Shown: piece after piece, positions 42,141 to 43,399 of the stretch
How positions within the stretch are numbered: position 1 is the first letter of the stretch
Layout: the number at the start of each line of letters is the position of its first letter
Source: Bacteroidota bacterium
Lineage (GTDB): Bacteria > Bacteroidota > Bacteroidia > Chitinophagales > Chitinophagaceae
Assembly (NCBI GenBank): GCA_023386235.1
Contig: JAEWKC010000042.1
Coordinates: 1-43,399, forward strand
Reading direction: 5' to 3'
DNA length: 43,399 nucleotides
Position numbers and translations under genes: made by a program
Notes under the pieces: generated by a model
Told to the model about the DNA's origin: nothing
Databases searched by the model: none
What the model saw: only the letters and a program-made list of their open reading frames with translations

Positions 42141-42156
42141 ATCCAGCTAATACCCT

Positions 42157-42933
42157 TTAATATGTCAACGCAAGCCCGGCTCCAAAACCCATATCGCTAT
42201 CGTAGTGAGTACGAATGCCAATGTTTTTATTGTTAATGTCGAAGGTGCGGTTGCAGACCGCGGTCATGAACTGTTTGTCGTGGCTCACAAGCACAATGGC
42301 GCCGGAATAGTCTTTCAGAAAATTTTCCAGCCAGATGATGGACTCCATGTCCAGGTGGTTGGTAGGCTCATCCAGCAGCATGAGGTCGTTCTTCTGCAGC
42401 AGCAGCTTGGCCAGTTCTATGCGCATGCGCCAGCCGCCGGAAAATTCGTCGGTTATTTTGTGGAAGTCTCCGGCTTTAAAACCAAGCCCCAGCAAAACTT
42501 TTTCCACCTCGCCCTCCAGATTGTAGGCATCGTGGTGGTGAAGCAGATCGTTGAGGTCGGTCATTTGGTGGATAAGGTCGTGGTAGGCTTCGCTTTCGTA
42601 ATCGGTTCGTGTCGCCAGCTGGTGATTTACCTCCTCCAACTCCTGCTTCATGGCATTAATTTTTTCAAAAGCCTGCAGGGTTTCGTTCCATACGGTGCGG
42701 CCTTTTACAAAATCGAGGTCCTGCTTCAGGAAACCGATGGTTACATTTCCTTCCGGCACAATGCTGCCTTCGTAAAAGTTAATTTCACCGGACAGCATTT
42801 TGAGCAGGGTAGATTTTCCCGCGCCGTTTTTGCCCACGAGGCCGATTTTATCGTCGCGACGAATGGTGAAATTCACATTTTGAAAAAGGTAATTGCCCGA
42901 ATGGTGGAGGCCGAGCCCCTGAACTGAAATCAT
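42157..42933 (-). pseudogene. ABC-F ATPase truncated and fused to an outer-membrane-protein tail
   Basis: From the ATG at 42933 the frame encodes the first nucleotide-binding domain of an ABC-F protein: Walker A GKNGAGKST, signature FSGGWRMRIELAK, Walker B LMLLDEPTNHLD and the H-loop LVSHD. ABC-F proteins usually have about 540-650 residues with two such domains. Here the frame ends after RTFDI and continues with 23 codons, KNIGIRTHYDSDMGFGAGLALTY. That is the C-terminal strand of an outer-membrane-type protein, nearly matching the tail at 43280-43399. The join is near 42228. The ABC-F part is clearly richer in G and C than its surroundings. It is unlikely to act as an ABC-F protein. Confidence 0.85.
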
Positions 42934-42944
42934 AATGCGCAAAA

Positions 42945-42977
42945 ATAAAAAACTCCTACAGAACTTCTATAGGAGTT
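42945..42977 (-). terminator. Intrinsic terminator downstream of a lost tRNA gene
   Basis: AACTCCTA (42951-42958) pairs exactly with TAGGAGTT (42970-42977). Read on the minus strand the hairpin is followed by a T-rich run, TTTTTTATTTTT. It begins right after the CCA end of the tRNA fragment, as in many tRNA operons, so it marks the original chromosomal context of the tRNA. The ABC-F gene follows it. Confidence 0.7.
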
Positions 42978-42993
42978 GGTAGACCCACAGGGA
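42977..42993 (-). other. 17-nt tRNA 3' end, probable attachment-site remnant
   Basis: Read on the minus strand, TCCCTGTGGGTCTACCA fits a tRNA 3' end exactly: last T-loop base, T-stem strand CCCTG, acceptor strand TGGGTCT, discriminator A and CCA. The T-loop and everything 5' of it are absent, and the sequence beyond 42993 is unrelated. Tyrosine integrases often use the 3' end of a tRNA gene and leave just such a fragment at one end. The isotype cannot be told. Confidence 0.75.
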
Positions 42994-43107
42994 GTTTTTG
43001 TTTGAACCAATAAAGCAATGTAAGTCATCATTTTACTGACAGAAAGCAAGTTAGATAATTTTATAAAAGCATAAGGCATCGTATAAATCATTAAACAATC
43101 CCCGATT

Positions 43108-43135
43108 TAGTCCCTGATTTTAGAAGTAGGGACTA
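43108..43135. repeat. 8-bp stem-loop in the right-end non-coding region
   Basis: TAGTCCCT and AGGGACTA pair exactly around a 12-nt loop, giving CCCTGATTTT...TAGGG, similar in layout to the stem-loop before the integrase (8217-8250). It lies in a 286-bp stretch (42994-43279) without a gene. A role as recombinase binding site or terminator is possible. Confidence 0.5.
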
Positions 43136-43279
43136 GAAATTGATACTTCAAATTTCTTCGTAATAAGTATTTTCCCCCTTCCTTTAGTACATATCTGGCT
43201 GCGTACGAGCAAAATAAAGTGCAACCGGTCTTTATTTAACGTGTTGCACCCTATTAAACATTGCTCATCAAGAAGTATC

Positions 43280-43399
43280 TTAATAATTCAAAGTAATCCC
43301 TGCACCCCAGCTCATATCGCTGTCGTAGTGGGTTGAGATTCCGATATTTTTTGTGACGATATATTTAAGACCTGCCATATATTCTTTGTCGGTATTGAC
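43280..43399 (-). CDS. C-terminal end of an outer-membrane-type protein (partial)
   Basis: The last 39 codons of a gene on the minus strand run off the window edge. They encode KEYMAGLKYIVTKNIGIS and THYDSDMSWGAGITLNY, ending in an aromatic residue as outer-membrane beta-barrels do. The last 23 residues match the tail fused to the ABC-F gene at about 14-16 positions. The protein's function cannot be told from this piece. Confidence 0.65.
   Translation of the reverse strand, partial: VNTDKEYMAGLKYIVTKNIGISTHYDSDMSWGAGITLNY

Noticed and set aside
42205..42927. A 240-codon open frame on the plus strand opposite the ABC-F gene
   Set aside because: It mirrors a GC-rich coding gene in the opposite strand; its translation has no recognisable domain and the minus strand shows all ABC motifs.

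Overview
The window is low-GC DNA from a member of the Bacteroidota, probably a flavobacterial or sphingobacterial lineage. This rests on the TAnnTTTG-type promoter boxes, the weak ribosome binding sites, and the protein families present: RteC, ORF6N, DUF1896, DUF3945, Bacteroidota-type tyrosine integrases and Crp-like regulators. It reads as accessory DNA carried by, or piled up next to, an integrative conjugative element (ICE) of the CTnDOT type. No ribosomal RNA gene, complete tRNA, CRISPR array or recognisable conjugation (tra/mob) gene was found.

Layout. (1) 1-6.8 kb, all minus strand: a truncated and an intact alpha/beta hydrolase, an ECF sigma factor with a membrane protein, four glyoxalase-fold (VOC) proteins, an AraC regulator, a broken SRPBCC gene, a rifampin ADP-ribosyltransferase (arr) and a MarR regulator that probably starts the arr transcription unit. 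Positions 1-121 hold nothing recognisable. (2) 6.85-10.05 kb: a Bacteroidota-type tyrosine recombinase, a stem-loop upstream of it, and an intact IS1182-type insertion sequence. (3) 10.1-25.3 kb, all minus strand: about two dozen small detoxification, modification and stress genes (YCII, DUF1761, Crp, RibD-like reductase, GNAT, SUMF1, DUF4180, SnoaL/NTF2, MmcQ, VOC, esterases, peptide deformylase, cupin, arginase-like, SRPBCC, DinB). Several are broken, duplicated or fused, so the region looks like a gene nursery and graveyard. (4) 25.6-42.1 kb, mostly plus strand: a CGNR regulator, then RteC, two small helix-turn-helix proteins, a DUF3945 protein and topoisomerase III. This matches the order rteC-xis2c-xis2d-orf3-exc of the CTnDOT excision module. 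ORF6N, DUF1896, a giant methylase/helicase and a second, inverted RteC follow. A 674-residue GHKL-ATPase protein with a nuclease-like C-terminus sits backwards inside this module. (5) 42.1-43.4 kb: a junction where an ABC-F gene has lost its second half and is fused in frame to the tail of an outer-membrane-type protein. Next to it are a tRNA terminator and the last 17 nt of a tRNA, and a homologous tail ends at 43280.

How the parts work together. RteC would switch on the excision operon, the two small HTH proteins and topoisomerase would assist the integrase, and the methylase/helicase probably serves element maintenance. The cargo gives the host resistance and detoxification functions. The most novel candidate is the GHKL-ATPase/nuclease-like protein at 33176-35200, a possible single-gene defence system. 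The most informative structural signals are the ABC-F/outer-membrane chimera with its tRNA end, the VOC-TipAS chimera, and three cargo genes each broken at a tryptophan codon.
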